The notes beneath the pieces are model-generated. The model was not told the DNA's origin, made no database searches, and saw nothing but the letters and a program-made list of their open reading frames with translations. Below are positions 53,190 to 62,675 of a DNA stretch of 64,000 bases, piece after piece. The position numbers and the translations under genes were made by a program. How positions within the stretch are numbered: position 1 is the first letter of the stretch; each line of letters opens with the position of its first letter. Source of the stretch: Sphingobium yanoikuyae (GTDB lineage: Bacteria; Pseudomonadota; Alphaproteobacteria; Sphingomonadales; Sphingomonadaceae); the NCBI RefSeq assembly GCF_013001025.1, contig NZ_CP053021.1:1498501-1562500 (forward strand), written 5' to 3'.

Positions 53190-54389
53190 TCACAATGTAA
53201 GGTCAAGGGACAGCATCATCGATGTCGATTTATATCGGTAGCGCTCGACTGCGCTTTCACGCCATTCGTGGCGAACGTCCACGCCGGCCGTCAGGCGGCT
53301 GCGCAGTGCAAATCGATATCCGGCGTTGAGCGCGATCGTTTCGTCGGTACCGCGCATCATGTCGGTGTCGATCAACAGCTCGCCCTTGAACTGGCGCCTG
53401 GCATAGCTCGCGCCAGCCTGGATCGAAGATCGCGAACTGAGGGTCGCATTGCCGCGCAGCGAAAAATTGGTCAGGACGATATAGGTCGCACCGGTGTTGC
53501 TCTGGTTGCTGGTGCTGCGGCTGCCGTCGAATGTCAGGGAGGTGCGCGGCGATGGCCGATAGACGGCACCGGCATGATAGCCCAGGCCCGAATAGTCATC
53601 GACCCGTTCATCACGCGCCTTGGTATGAATATAGCCAATTCCGGCACTCCAACTGAGACGCGGAGCGACGGCGCGTTTGAACTCGATCCCAACCCGATAA
53701 TTGTCGGCACCGCGGCTCATGCGCAGTTCGGAAGTCTCGCCTGACCAGTGGGGGCGGCGGAAAGCTTCGACGTTGAACATCAGTCGGATGTCGCCAAGGC
53801 TCGCCTTGCTATAGGCGATACCGATACCGGCGCTGCGGGTGCGGATGTCGAACGGCCGGCGTGAATCGACGCTATTGTTCGTTTGGAGATAGCCGAGCTT
53901 GATGACGGGATAGTAACCATAGGGCTTGTCGCACTCGGCCGTGACCGCATAGTCCTGGGTGCGTTCACTGTTGCCGACGATCATGCCTTGATCGGCCAGA
54001 TCGGCCTGTGCGAAATTCAGTCGGGCGCTTGGACGCAGGTAGCAGAGTGCGCTGACCTTAACATCGCCCTTGGCGGTGAGCGTAACGCGCTCACGATCGA
54101 GATTGCTGTAGCGCTGATGGAAGTCATAGCCCAACGATCCCACGACCGTGACCTGGTGGACACCGAGATTTTTCCTGAAGGTGACATCGAGCGCCGGGGT
54201 GACACGTACATCGTCCTTGTCACCGGAGACGAGATCATCGCTCTGGCGCAGGACATTGTCGTCGTAGAGCATCCGCACCGTGGGTGCCACGGTCAGGCCG
54301 TCAGGCGGCACTTCGACCTGCGCAAAGGCTGGGCAGCCCAAGACGATCGAGCAGGCAAGGGGAAGGCGCGCATAATGCAGGCGGGTCAT
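53190..54389 (-). CDS. Outer-membrane beta-barrel protein of the polysaccharide operon
   Basis: A 399-residue outer-membrane protein. The start at 54389 gives MTRLHYARLPLACSIVLGCP then AFAQ, a Sec signal, and overlaps the GH5 stop (ATGA). The mature chain is rich in alternating aromatic/hydrophobic strands (VTVVGSLGYDFHQRY, YPVIKLGYLQTNN, FALRSRLTAGVDVRHEW) and ends LSLDLTL, a barrel-like terminus. It resembles the BBP2_2/DUF-type barrels next to export genes in sphingomonad and PEP-CTERM polysaccharide loci. It may form the outer-membrane pore for the polymer, together with the GumB-like protein. Confidence 0.82.
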   Translation of the reverse strand: MTRLHYARLPLACSIVLGCPAFAQVEVPPDGLTVAPTVRMLYDDNVLRQSDDLVSGDKDDVRVTPALDVTFRKNLGVHQVTVVGSLGYDFHQRYSNLDRERVTLTAKGDVKVSALCYLRPSARLNFAQADLADQGMIVGNSERTQDYAVTAECDKPYGYYPVIKLGYLQTNNSVDSRRPFDIRTRSAGIGIAYSKASLGDIRLMFNVEAFRRPHWSGETSELRMSRGADNYRVGIEFKRAVAPRLSWSAGIGYIHTKARDERVDDYSGLGYHAGAVYRPSPRTSLTFDGSRSTSNQSNTGATYIVLTNFSLRGNATLSSRSSIQAGASYARRQFKGELLIDTDMMRGTDETIALNAGYRFALRSRLTAGVDVRHEWRESAVERYRYKSTSMMLSLDLTL

Positions 54390-55423
54390 CTTGCGGCTCC
54401 CGTCTGGCTGTATTTTGCAACAATGGCTGCCTGTGGCCGGGCTTTGCCTCGCACGGGTTGCAGGCTCATGGGATAGTTTGCGCCCCACCATGGGCCGCCG
54501 GCCCAATAGGCCCAACCCATCCAGACATCGGCATTGGCATCGAGATGCTTGAGCAGGGCGTCCAGGCTGTCGAGGCAGGCGGCATTTGCAGGGGCGCCGA
54601 ACTCGCCAAGGAAGCCCTTGTGGCGGTTGTCCCGAAGCCATTTTGTCGCCGCTTCCATGCGGCGTTGGATGACCGGCGGTGCTTCGCATTGCGCCTTCAT
54701 CCCGGAACTGTCCGAGTCCAGATATTGGTGCATCTCGATCGCATAATTGCCGGCTGGATCGCGGAAGTTCTGGAAGGCGGCAGCGTTGGAGGCGCGGCCG
54801 CCAGTGATCCAGCTATGCGCGCCGGTCCAGTTGGAGCCCGGCACGAACAGCATGTTGCGCGCACCCGCCTTTCGGATGGCGATGACGCTTTCGTCCACCA
54901 TCGATCGCCAGCGTGCTGGGGCCATGCCGTTCGGCTCATTCATCAGGCCGAAGGCCACCTGCCTGTTCCCGCGATAATGCTCGGCCAGCCGGCGCCAGAG
55001 ATCGGCAAGTTTCGCGCTCCCATCTGGCGATTGATCCAGTCGCTGTCCCCCGTTGGCGCCATAATTATGGATGTCGAGGATGATGATCCGGAACGGGGCG
55101 AGGATCGCCACGACCTTGTCGAGGCGGGCCTGTTCGGCAGTCGAAAGGGGCTGGAGCGGGACGGGTTGGATCCGCTCCCACAATATCGGAACCCGGACGA
55201 TCTTCATGCCCATCGCGACGAAGGGCGCCGCGGTGCGGGTATCGGGGTAGATATAATCCTTCCCGAAAATACTCGGCTTCCTGCCCGAGTTGAACTCTCC
55301 GCCCGCGAGGTTGATTCCCGACAACGGTGGCTCCGCGCAGGCCATCCAAGGGCATGCCGTCAAGAGCAGGGCAGCACATCGGATCGCAAGGACCGTCCGT
55401 CTCGGGTGCTGAGGGGCGCTCAT
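54386..55423 (-). CDS. Secreted GH5-type glycoside hydrolase
   Basis: A 345-residue exported glycosidase of the GH5 (cellulase A) type. A basic N-terminus and signal (VLAIRCAALLLTACPWMACA) precede the barrel. GINLAGGEFNSGRKPSIFGK, RVPILWERIQP, the acid/base Glu in AFGLMNEPNGMAPARW and the nucleophile Glu in KGFLGEFGAPANAACLDSLD are in the expected order. It leads the large minus-strand operon and probably trims or releases the polysaccharide in the periplasm, as glucanases do in other export loci. It starts 56 bases from the divergent hypothetical gene. Confidence 0.9.
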   Translation of the reverse strand: MSAPQHPRRTVLAIRCAALLLTACPWMACAEPPLSGINLAGGEFNSGRKPSIFGKDYIYPDTRTAAPFVAMGMKIVRVPILWERIQPVPLQPLSTAEQARLDKVVAILAPFRIIILDIHNYGANGGQRLDQSPDGSAKLADLWRRLAEHYRGNRQVAFGLMNEPNGMAPARWRSMVDESVIAIRKAGARNMLFVPGSNWTGAHSWITGGRASNAAAFQNFRDPAGNYAIEMHQYLDSDSSGMKAQCEAPPVIQRRMEAATKWLRDNRHKGFLGEFGAPANAACLDSLDALLKHLDANADVWMGWAYWAGGPWWGANYPMSLQPVRGKARPQAAIVAKYSQTGAAR

Positions 55424-55479
55424 GGTCAGCGCTGCCCGCCTGTGCTAGCAGGGCGCCGCAAAGGAACAGATTGTAGGAC

Positions 55480-56055
55480 ATGGCACCGATCGGGAACAGG
55501 CAGGCGAGCGTGGATGTCGCTATCGCGCCCGCGTCGCGACATGCAGCGCGGGCCGTCGCCGGACGTGAACGACATGCCGCGTTGCTGACTCATTTCGGCA
55601 GCGTCGGATTGTTGTTGATGCGGGGCATCGTGACCGACGTTGGGCAGTCGGGCGATGCGGAAACGCGCATGATCCATTATCGCCGGCAGGTTGATGGAAA
55701 ATATTGCGTCGAACTGCCCGCGCGCATCGATGTCGATATCGGAGATATGATCATGATCCGTGCGCTGACGCTGCCTGACGGGGCGGTGCGGCCGATCATG
55801 GCGCGGGCGAAGAGCCAACGGGAATGGATAATGCTCGATGATGTCAACGTGATCGTCGACGATTATACTCGTGCCACACGCCGGTTCGTTAGTTGGGGCA
55901 CAGGGGCCGGATCGGCTCTGGCAATGCTGGCGGTTTGCGGCATCGCGGCTCCTCTCGCGCTGACCACAGCGGTATTTTCCTTTGCCGGTGCCTGGAGCTT
56001 GCATCGCCGCGATCGCCGAGATCGGACGAGAATCGGCCGCTGGCTTGCCCGTTAG
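55480..56055 (+). CDS. Hypothetical protein with C-terminal membrane hairpin
   Basis: A 191-residue protein of unknown family. Residues 1-125 look soluble and beta-rich (YCVELPARIDVDIGDMIMIR, WIMLDDVNVIVDDYTRATRR). Two hydrophobic segments follow (WGTGAGSALAMLAVCGIAAP, ALTTAVFSFAGAW), with a very basic tail (RRDRRDRTRIGRW). It diverges from the GH5 gene across only 56 bases, so the two promoters overlap. Position in the locus suggests an envelope role in polysaccharide assembly; no catalytic motif is seen. Confidence 0.7.
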   Translation: MAPIGNRQASVDVAIAPASRHAARAVAGRERHAALLTHFGSVGLLLMRGIVTDVGQSGDAETRMIHYRRQVDGKYCVELPARIDVDIGDMIMIRALTLPDGAVRPIMARAKSQREWIMLDDVNVIVDDYTRATRRFVSWGTGAGSALAMLAVCGIAAPLALTTAVFSFAGAWSLHRRDRRDRTRIGRWLAR

Positions 56056-56081
56056 GTCGGCAAGAGTTCCAATGGACATGG

Positions 56082-57080
56082 TCATGCGAGCATCCCCTGC
56101 TGCCGATACCAGGTGATGGTGCGACGAAAGCCTTCCTCCAGATTGATCAGCGGCTGATAGCCGAGGACCGTCTGCGCCCGCCTGATGCTGAACGCGCGGT
56201 TATGCCTGAAGATGGTCAGCCGGCGACGAGGTAATGGGGGTTGCAATCCCAGCGGCGCATAAAGTGCTTCGCACAGGCGTGCGGCCATCAGCGCGAGGCT
56301 GTAGGGGATGGTCGTCTTGGGCGGTGGTACGTCCAAGGCGGTCGCGACGGCCCTTACATAGTCGCGCAGCGGCAGGAAAGCGCGATCACCCAGGATGAAG
56401 GTACCCGATGGCGCATCGGGATGAACCATCGTCAATATGTAGCCGGCGACCAGGTCATCAATGTAGACAGGATGGAAATTGGGTGTTTGCCGACCCGCAA
56501 ACAGAAAACGGCGGCGCTGGACCAGGCGGAACAGCTTTAGCATCCGGGTGTCGCCTGGCCCATAGGTGGAGCAGGGGCGAACGATGACGACGCTCATGCC
56601 CGGCCGGCCCATTTCGTCACGGCAGAGATCTTCGGCTCGCAACTTGCTTTCCTGATAGGGATCGCGGGGGTCGAATGGCGCATTTTCGTCTGCGGGGGCG
56701 TCGGCCACATTCCCGTGGACGCCAATCGACGAGCAATAGATGAAGCGCTCGACGCCGGCCCGTCGGCTCGCTTCGAGCAGGGCCCGAGTAGCATCCCGAT
56801 TGACCTGCATGAACGCCTTGCGCGGTCCTTCGGTACGGAACATCGCGGCAATGTGGAAACAATAGCGTGCGTCCCGAAGCAGTGCGTCGAAACGATCCGT
56901 GTCTGTCAGCGAGCCTTCGATCCACTCTATGCCGCTCTCGCGCTCCGCTTCGGTAAGGGGCCTGCGGCACATTGAGCGGACGCGGTAGCCCATTTGCAGG
57001 AGTTGACGTGCGAGCGCCCCGCCAACGAAGCCAGTCGCGCCGGTCACTGCTATGATGGGCTGATAACCGATTTCGTTCAT
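56082..57080 (-). CDS. NAD-dependent sugar epimerase/dehydratase
   Basis: A 332-residue extended short-chain dehydrogenase. The Rossmann motif is IIAVTGATGFVGGALARQLL, the catalytic YxxxK is in DPYQESKLRAEDLCR, and CSSIGVHGNV holds the catalytic Ser region. It resembles the HpnA-like/UDP-sugar epimerase group. The start at 57080 (MNEIGYQPIIAV) is chosen because the upstream extension has no family features. Its product is probably a nucleotide sugar for the polymer. It is convergent with the hypothetical gene and divergent from the acetyltransferase. Confidence 0.88.
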   Translation of the reverse strand: MNEIGYQPIIAVTGATGFVGGALARQLLQMGYRVRSMCRRPLTEAERESGIEWIEGSLTDTDRFDALLRDARYCFHIAAMFRTEGPRKAFMQVNRDATRALLEASRRAGVERFIYCSSIGVHGNVADAPADENAPFDPRDPYQESKLRAEDLCRDEMGRPGMSVVIVRPCSTYGPGDTRMLKLFRLVQRRRFLFAGRQTPNFHPVYIDDLVAGYILTMVHPDAPSGTFILGDRAFLPLRDYVRAVATALDVPPPKTTIPYSLALMAARLCEALYAPLGLQPPLPRRRLTIFRHNRAFSIRRAQTVLGYQPLINLEEGFRRTITWYRQQGMLA

Positions 57081-57494
57081 GTAAATAGCTTCCAGTCGAC
57101 GACGAGAGGCGATGCATTCATCATCGCTATCTTGCCTCCAGGCGCATTGATCGGCGAAAGCAATTGCGTCTCCATTGAAGAAACGATCATTCCGTTGCCC
57201 GATCGCGATAATATTGCCTCGATCTTGCTTGCGGAAATTCTTACGCAACTGCGGTATTAGTCAACATCAGGGGTAACACCTATCAATTAGGTGCAAATAC
57301 ATAATGGAACATGATTTTGTTATGTGTGAACTTGGTGTTTGTTCGGGTGAGTGACGCGAGCACTCGATGCACGTGCCATCTTGTCCGAGGCGGACGCGTT
57401 TTCATGAGCGGATCTGCATGGTGCGTTTGGTTCTTGGCGCCCATTCGATCGTGGAGGCGCGCCGCTATTCAGGCTTTCGGCTCATGCTTGTCGC
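57081..57494. other. Divergent AT-richer regulatory gap
   Basis: Region of 414 bases between the epimerase and the acetyltransferase. No plausible gene; frames crossing it lack start signals and family resemblance. It holds the AACACCTATCAATTAGGTG element and an AT-rich stretch (57255-57340) like the lasso promoter region, ending in a shared CATGATTT. Confidence 0.6.
57275..57293. promoter_or_regulatory. AACACCTATCAATTAGGTG inverted-repeat element
   Basis: CACCTA and TAGGTG form a perfect inverted repeat around a five-base spacer. The preceding GGTAACACCTAT is identical to the lasso-promoter copy at 37017-37028. It lies about 195 bases upstream of the epimerase and 200 bases upstream of the acetyltransferase. 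Confidence 0.5.
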
Positions 57495-58085
57495 GTGAGC
57501 GCCAGTCGGAGAACGGGTTTGGCATTGCAATTTCTGTCCGCACAGCTGGATCATCTTTACGCCCGGCTGACAGTGATGCGACTCCGCGCGCAAGGCTGCC
57601 AACCGGGGCGGGGCCTGCGCGTGCGGGGTGGCGTGCCTTATCTCCGGAACCCCGGATCCTTGGTCATTGGCAACAATGTCCGCCTGCGGAATGAACCGAC
57701 CCGGATTCGCCTGGCTACGGTTCCGCAGGGGGCTATCATTCTTGGCGACGAGGTTTCGTTGAACACGGGAGTTCATATCTTCAGCGCTGCGCGGATCGAT
57801 GTCGGCGGCGGGTCGCGTATCGGTGACAATGTCGCGATGTTCGACACGAGCTTCCATCCCGTTCATGAAGGGCGCTCCGTAAGGCCCCGTCCGATCACCA
57901 TCGGTCGCAACGTCTGGATTGGCCGCAACGCCATCATCTTGCCCGGCGTGTCGATCGGCGATCATTCCGTGGTGGCAGCCGGATCAGTGGTCTTTGATGA
58001 TATTCCCGCCCGACAGGTGTGGCGGGGCAACCCCGCGGCATTCGTGAAGCATGTCCGGGCGACCGACGATTTTCGACGTAGCTAG
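57495..58085 (+). CDS. Hexapeptide-repeat acetyltransferase
   Basis: A 196-residue left-handed beta-helix O-acetyltransferase (WcaF/NodL/CysE-like). Hexapeptide coils run from LVIGNNVRLRNEPTRIRL through AIILGDEVSLNTGVHIFSAA to ITIGRNVWIGRNAIILPGVS and IGDHSVVAAGSVV. The catalytic-type His is in DTSFHPVHEG. The start is taken at GTG 57495; the first hydrophobic stretch would be lost with the later ATG. It acetylates a sugar, probably of the lipid-linked repeating unit. It is 12 bases upstream of the flippase gene, in one unit. Confidence 0.9.
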   Translation: MSASRRTGLALQFLSAQLDHLYARLTVMRLRAQGCQPGRGLRVRGGVPYLRNPGSLVIGNNVRLRNEPTRIRLATVPQGAIILGDEVSLNTGVHIFSAARIDVGGGSRIGDNVAMFDTSFHPVHEGRSVRPRPITIGRNVWIGRNAIILPGVSIGDHSVVAAGSVVFDDIPARQVWRGNPAAFVKHVRATDDFRRS

Positions 58086-58097
58086 GGGGAGGGCGAT

Positions 58098-59564
58098 ATG
58101 TCAGGTCCGGGGTTGGGGCGCGCAGTCCGTTCAGGCATGGCCTGGTCCATCCTGGAAAGTTGGGGTGTGCAACTGTTGCAGTTCCTGACCTTCCTCGTGA
58201 TTGCGCGCTATGTCGATGCGACGATGCTGGGTATTGTCGCCATGGCTCTGCTCGTGGGGCAATGGTTCCAGATGATCATATTGTCGGGGATCAGTGCATC
58301 GCTTGTCAGCAAGGGCACTGCCGATGCCGACTTGGATGATACGGCCTTCTGGATTTCTGCTGCGGCCGGCGCGCTGCTGCTGATCGCGACCTTCTTGCTA
58401 GCCGACTTGGTCGAGCGAACCGCGGCCCGTCAGGGCTTGGGCATGGTTTTGCGATGGCTGAGCGTCGCGAATTTCCTGGGTGCGCTGAACGTCGTGCCAC
58501 AGGCTTGGCTGACGCGGGCCTTGCTGATGCGGCCATTGGCCACGCGCTCGACAATCTCGACCCTGGTGGGCGGCCTTGTCGGAATAGCACTGGCCGTGGC
58601 CGGTTATGGCGTGATGGCGCTGGTGGCACAAAATCTGGCCGTAGCCGTCATCGGGACGATAATCCTGTGGGCCGCCTGCCCGATGCGACCCCGACTGCGT
58701 TTTTCACGGGAAAAGGCAAGGGATGTGCTTTTCTATGGCCGTCATGTCGGCGTGACGGGCGCTGCGAATTTCTTCAACGCCAATGCTGACATCATGGTCA
58801 TCGGCCTGGCGCTCGGTGGCGCAGCGACAGGCATTTATACCGTCGGCAAGCGGGCTTTGCTGGCCGCCAATCTGATGCTGGCGCGTGCGCTGTCCCGTGT
58901 GGCACTTCCGGTCTTCTCGCAACTCAAGGGGGATCCGCCCCGCCTTGCAAAGGCTTTCCTCAGAATAGTGTCGGCGACATCGTCCATAACGACCCCGGCC
59001 TTTGTCGGCCTGGCGATCGTATCGGACGAGTTTATTTTCCTGTTGTTCGGTCCGCGTTGGGCGGCGGCAGCCGATGTGATGCGCTATCTCAGCCTGTTCG
59101 GGGCGCTCCAGGCGATCGGCATTTACAATCAGTCGCTTATGCTCGCCATGGGAAAGCCGCAATGGCAGACTTGGCTGGCGGGCATTTATGCGCTGGTCAA
59201 TATTGTCACCTTCTTCTTTGCCGTTGAATATGGGATAGCTGCGGTCGCTGCCGCGTTCACGGCGCGCGCCTATATCCTCTATCCCCTGTCCGTCTGGCCA
59301 GTTGTGGTTCTGCTGCCGCTGGGATGGCGGGATTATTGGAAAGCGCTGCGGCCCAGTGTCGTCGCATCGCTGGTCATGGCTGTTTTTCTATGGGGGCTCC
59401 GGTTCGCATTGGCCGGCCAAGCGCCGATTCCGATGCTGTTGTCGACGGTCATCGCTGGGGCAGCGGTCTATATGATCGTCCTCGGACTGGTCGGACGGAC
59501 CATTGTCGTCGACATGTTCCATTTCGCACGGGCAGGGGGCAAACGTGTGTCCTCCACCAGTTAA
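58098..59564 (+). CDS. Wzx/GumJ-like repeat-unit flippase
   Basis: A 488-residue membrane protein with about fourteen hydrophobic helices of the polysaccharide transporter (PST/MOP) family. The N-terminus SGMAWSILESWGVQLLQFLT followed by FLVIARYVDATMLGIVAMAL and the central FFNANADIMVIGLALGGAAT and GIYTVGKRALLAANLML are family features. It flips the lipid-linked repeating unit to the periplasm. AGGGGGAGG lies ahead of the ATG. It pairs with the GumE-like polymerase. Confidence 0.93.
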   Translation: MSGPGLGRAVRSGMAWSILESWGVQLLQFLTFLVIARYVDATMLGIVAMALLVGQWFQMIILSGISASLVSKGTADADLDDTAFWISAAAGALLLIATFLLADLVERTAARQGLGMVLRWLSVANFLGALNVVPQAWLTRALLMRPLATRSTISTLVGGLVGIALAVAGYGVMALVAQNLAVAVIGTIILWAACPMRPRLRFSREKARDVLFYGRHVGVTGAANFFNANADIMVIGLALGGAATGIYTVGKRALLAANLMLARALSRVALPVFSQLKGDPPRLAKAFLRIVSATSSITTPAFVGLAIVSDEFIFLLFGPRWAAAADVMRYLSLFGALQAIGIYNQSLMLAMGKPQWQTWLAGIYALVNIVTFFFAVEYGIAAVAAAFTARAYILYPLSVWPVVVLLPLGWRDYWKALRPSVVASLVMAVFLWGLRFALAGQAPIPMLLSTVIAGAAVYMIVLGLVGRTIVVDMFHFARAGGKRVSSTS

Positions 59565-61024
59565 ATTTCCGAAGTGGACATTTTTGGAAATCCTCCGGCA
59601 ATGACATTTTGCAGCTGCGGAACGAAATTTCTCAAAATGTGTAAAACTACCTACTATACTTCCCCTAATGCCGATGTTAAAAATTGCGCATTGCAGCAGA
59701 GAATTATGTAAACCTCCAACTGGATCAATAATCGGTCAGGGGTGAGCATGGGGCAGACGTCCGATTGAAGACGTGAGCCGGTTTCTGCCATCCCTTTCAG
59801 GGTGACGGTCGCAGCATATGAAATAATTCTGGGCGTTAAGCGCGGGGTTTGAGTTATGTTCGCAGCCGTCAGACGATTTAACATCATGCCGATCTCCAAG
59901 GCGGGCCAAGTCCGCGCCAGCTTTTCGCTGGTCAGATTGCGTTGCCTCAGGCGCCACGTCTCGTGGAGTGGGGTCAGTCGCTATCTGGTCGGGTTAGCCA
60001 TGGTCGCGATCGCGCTCGCCGCTTTTCAGGCCGATGACTATCCGTCCTTCTCCAGCGAATTTTATGTGATATTCACATTCGTTGCATTGTTTACGACGAT
60101 GCTGTTCGGCGCCGGACCGGGCTTTCTGGCTGGTATCGCCGCCTTGGCGGTCACTTATTTGCTTGAAGGCTTTCATGGCGGCCTGCTTGCGGCGGGCGCC
60201 TTCCTCATGGCCCTGGTTGCCGCCAACGTCGTGGCGCTTCGCGCGACATTCTGGCGCGCTAGGGCGGAATATCAGGCTGCCCATGTCGGCCGGCTGATGA
60301 CGCAGATGAAGCTGCTGACCGACGGCGCGGCGCATTATGCCCTCTACATGACCGATGTTTCGGGGTTCATCCTGCATTGGAATCGAGGCGCCGAGCGCTT
60401 TACCGGCTGGTTGACCGGCGAGGTGATGCATCGCCATGTCGCGCTGCTCTATCCAGGGCGCGCGGAGATCAAGGCGCGCATGGCGCAAGCCTTCGTCTTC
60501 GCCCGGCAGCATGGCAGCTGGGAATTTGATCATGAATGCTGCCGCAGCGATGGCACCATCTATCTGCAAAATTGCGTTGTCACGGCATTGTACGACAATG
60601 ACGGAGCGTTGCAGGGCTTTGCCAACCTGATCCGCGACGTCACGCTGGAGCGTGCGCATGAGCTTGCGCTACAGGAGCGGGAGCATGAGTTGCGGCTGAT
60701 ATTGGAGACCGCGCCGGATGCCGTCTTCGTATTCGATGCCGACGGCTGCATCGAATATATCAACGAAGCGGCCTCCCGCATGTTCGGCTATGATCTGGTG
60801 GATCTCAAAGGCCAGAATTTCGAGAGCCTGCTGCTGGTCTGCCCCTCTGAAGACGAAGTGCCTGATGACTATCCATTCCGGATCGTCGATGTTTCGGAAA
60901 AGATCGAGCGGCAGTTGATCGGCCGGCATCATAATGGCTCGAACTTTCCGACCGAGATGACCTTCGTGCGGATGGAGGCGAACGGCGGCACAAGGTTTAC
61001 CGCTTTCGTCCGCGATCTTTCTGA

Positions 61025-61929
61025 GAGGCTGTTTGGGAAATCGGCGGCAGGGGTTGTCATAGGCGTATCTGCGTGATTCAGGCTCTGGATGTGGACGCAG
61101 CAGAGCCGGGGGCGGATGGCCCAGATTGCGAAGAAGACGAAGCGTTATCCCAGTGACCTGACCGATGAGGAATGGGATCGCCTTGCGCCGTTGATGCCCA
61201 AGCCGGGTCGTCGAGGCCGTCCCCGCGAGGTGGATTTCCGCGAAGTGATCAACGCGGTCCGCTATCTGGTGCGATCGGGGTGTGGTTGGCGGATGCTGCC
61301 GATCCATTTTGGCGCCTGGCAGACGGTCTATGGCTGGTTTCGGGAGCTGGCACGCAGGTTCCTGTTCCAGACGATCCACGACATCGAATTGATGTTGGAC
61401 CGAGAACGTGAGGGGCGAGAAGCCAGCCCCAGTGCGGCGGTCATCGACAGCCAGTCGGTCAAGGCGCCTTCCGCAGAAAAGCGCGGTTTTGACGCAGGCA
61501 AGAAGATCGTCGGTCGCAAGCGGCATATCGCAGTCGACACCGATGGACGCTTGCTGATGGTCAACCTCACTACCGCCGATATCTCCGATAGTGCAGGCGC
61601 TCAGGCGATCCTCGATGGCATCCGCAAGCGCTGGCCGTGGGTGAAGCATCTCTTTGCCGATGGCGCCTATGATCGCCTCAAGCTCATGGACAAGGCCAGC
61701 TACCTCGACTTTGTCGTGGAGGTCATCCGTCGAAGCGATCGCCAGCAGGGCTTCAAGGTGCTTCCGCGCCGCTGGGTCGTCGAACGCACCTTCGGATGGA
61801 TGACCCGATGGCGCCGTCTGGTCCGCGACTACGAAAAGCGCATCGACGTCTCACAGGCGATGATCCTCGTCGCCATGGGTGGAAACCTACTACGCCGAAA
61901 CGCTCATCCCTGATTTTCCAAACGGACTC
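61025..61929 (+). mobile_element. IS5-family insertion sequence, 905 bp
   Basis: Complete insertion sequence. Left inverted repeat GAGGCTGTTTGGGAAATC (61025-61042) and right inverted repeat GATTTTCCAAACGGACTC (61912-61929, inverted) match at 15 of 18 positions. The target duplication TGA stands at 61022-61024 and 61930-61932, fitting the TNA type of IS5-family (IS1031/IS427-like) elements; the duplication can be read as up to CTGAG. One transposase gene fills it. The clean ends and intact transposase indicate recent insertion. Confidence 0.93.
61116..61913 (+). CDS. IS5-family DDE transposase
   Basis: A 265-residue transposase. The N-terminal helix-turn-helix region is KRYPSDLTDEEWDRLAPLMP, and GCGWRMLPIHFGAWQTVYGW is typical of IS5. 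The catalytic triad is Asp in AAVIDSQSVK, Asp in FADGAYDRLK and Glu in RRWVVERTFGWM. The stop TGA overlaps the right inverted repeat. The frame is single and undisrupted, so the element may be active. An upstream ATG (61089) would add nine residues. Confidence 0.95.
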   Translation: MAQIAKKTKRYPSDLTDEEWDRLAPLMPKPGRRGRPREVDFREVINAVRYLVRSGCGWRMLPIHFGAWQTVYGWFRELARRFLFQTIHDIELMLDREREGREASPSAAVIDSQSVKAPSAEKRGFDAGKKIVGRKRHIAVDTDGRLLMVNLTTADISDSAGAQAILDGIRKRWPWVKHLFADGAYDRLKLMDKASYLDFVVEVIRRSDRQQGFKVLPRRWVVERTFGWMTRWRRLVRDYEKRIDVSQAMILVAMGGNLLRRNAHP

Positions 61930-62675
61930 TGAGCAGGAGGCGACGAAGGCTCGGCTGGAAACCCTGCAGGCGGAAATGCTGGATGGCACCCGCTATAGCG
62001 CAATGGGGGCGATGGCGTCGATGCTGTCGCATGAGTTGACCCAGCCGTTGACTGCGCTTGCAGCCTATATGGAGGGCGGCAGCATCCTGCTCAACAATCT
62101 CAACGGCGGGAGCCGGGCGAAGCTGGACGAGATTTTCCATCTCGCGTCAAGCGAAGCAGTGCGGGCGGGGGCGATAATGCGCCATTTGCGCGACTTTACC
62201 AGCAGCGGCGAAGCGCAATTGGAGGTACAGGATATCGGCGAAATGGTGCGCAGCAGCATTGCGCTCGTCCGCCCCGCAGCAGCCCGTGCGCAAGTCCGCG
62301 TCGTGCTTCGGGTTGCGCCGGACGCGGGGCCGGTATTCGCCGATCCGATCCAGATCCAGCAGGTGATCGGCAATCTTTGTCGCAATGCCATCGATGCGAT
62401 GCGCAACATGGATGAGCGGATACTGACGATCCAGGCGTCCCGCGTCGATGAGCTTACCACCCAAGTCATGATTACCGACACTGGCTCGGGCATCGCTGCG
62501 GAAATCCGCGAGCGGCTGTTCGACGCCTTTGTCACGACCAAGGAAGAGGGAACTGGGGTCGGATTGTCCATTTGTCGAACAATTGTGGAGGCCCATGGCG
62601 GGCGGATCTGGGTTGAGCCCGCGCCTGCCGGCAGCTGCTTTTGTTTCACATTGAAGCGTAAGAAGGGGATTCTTT

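Noticed and set aside
57311..57694. 127-codon frame ahead of the acetyltransferase
   Set aside because: Runs into the acetyltransferase in another frame and shows no family pattern; the hexapeptide repeats fix the real frame.
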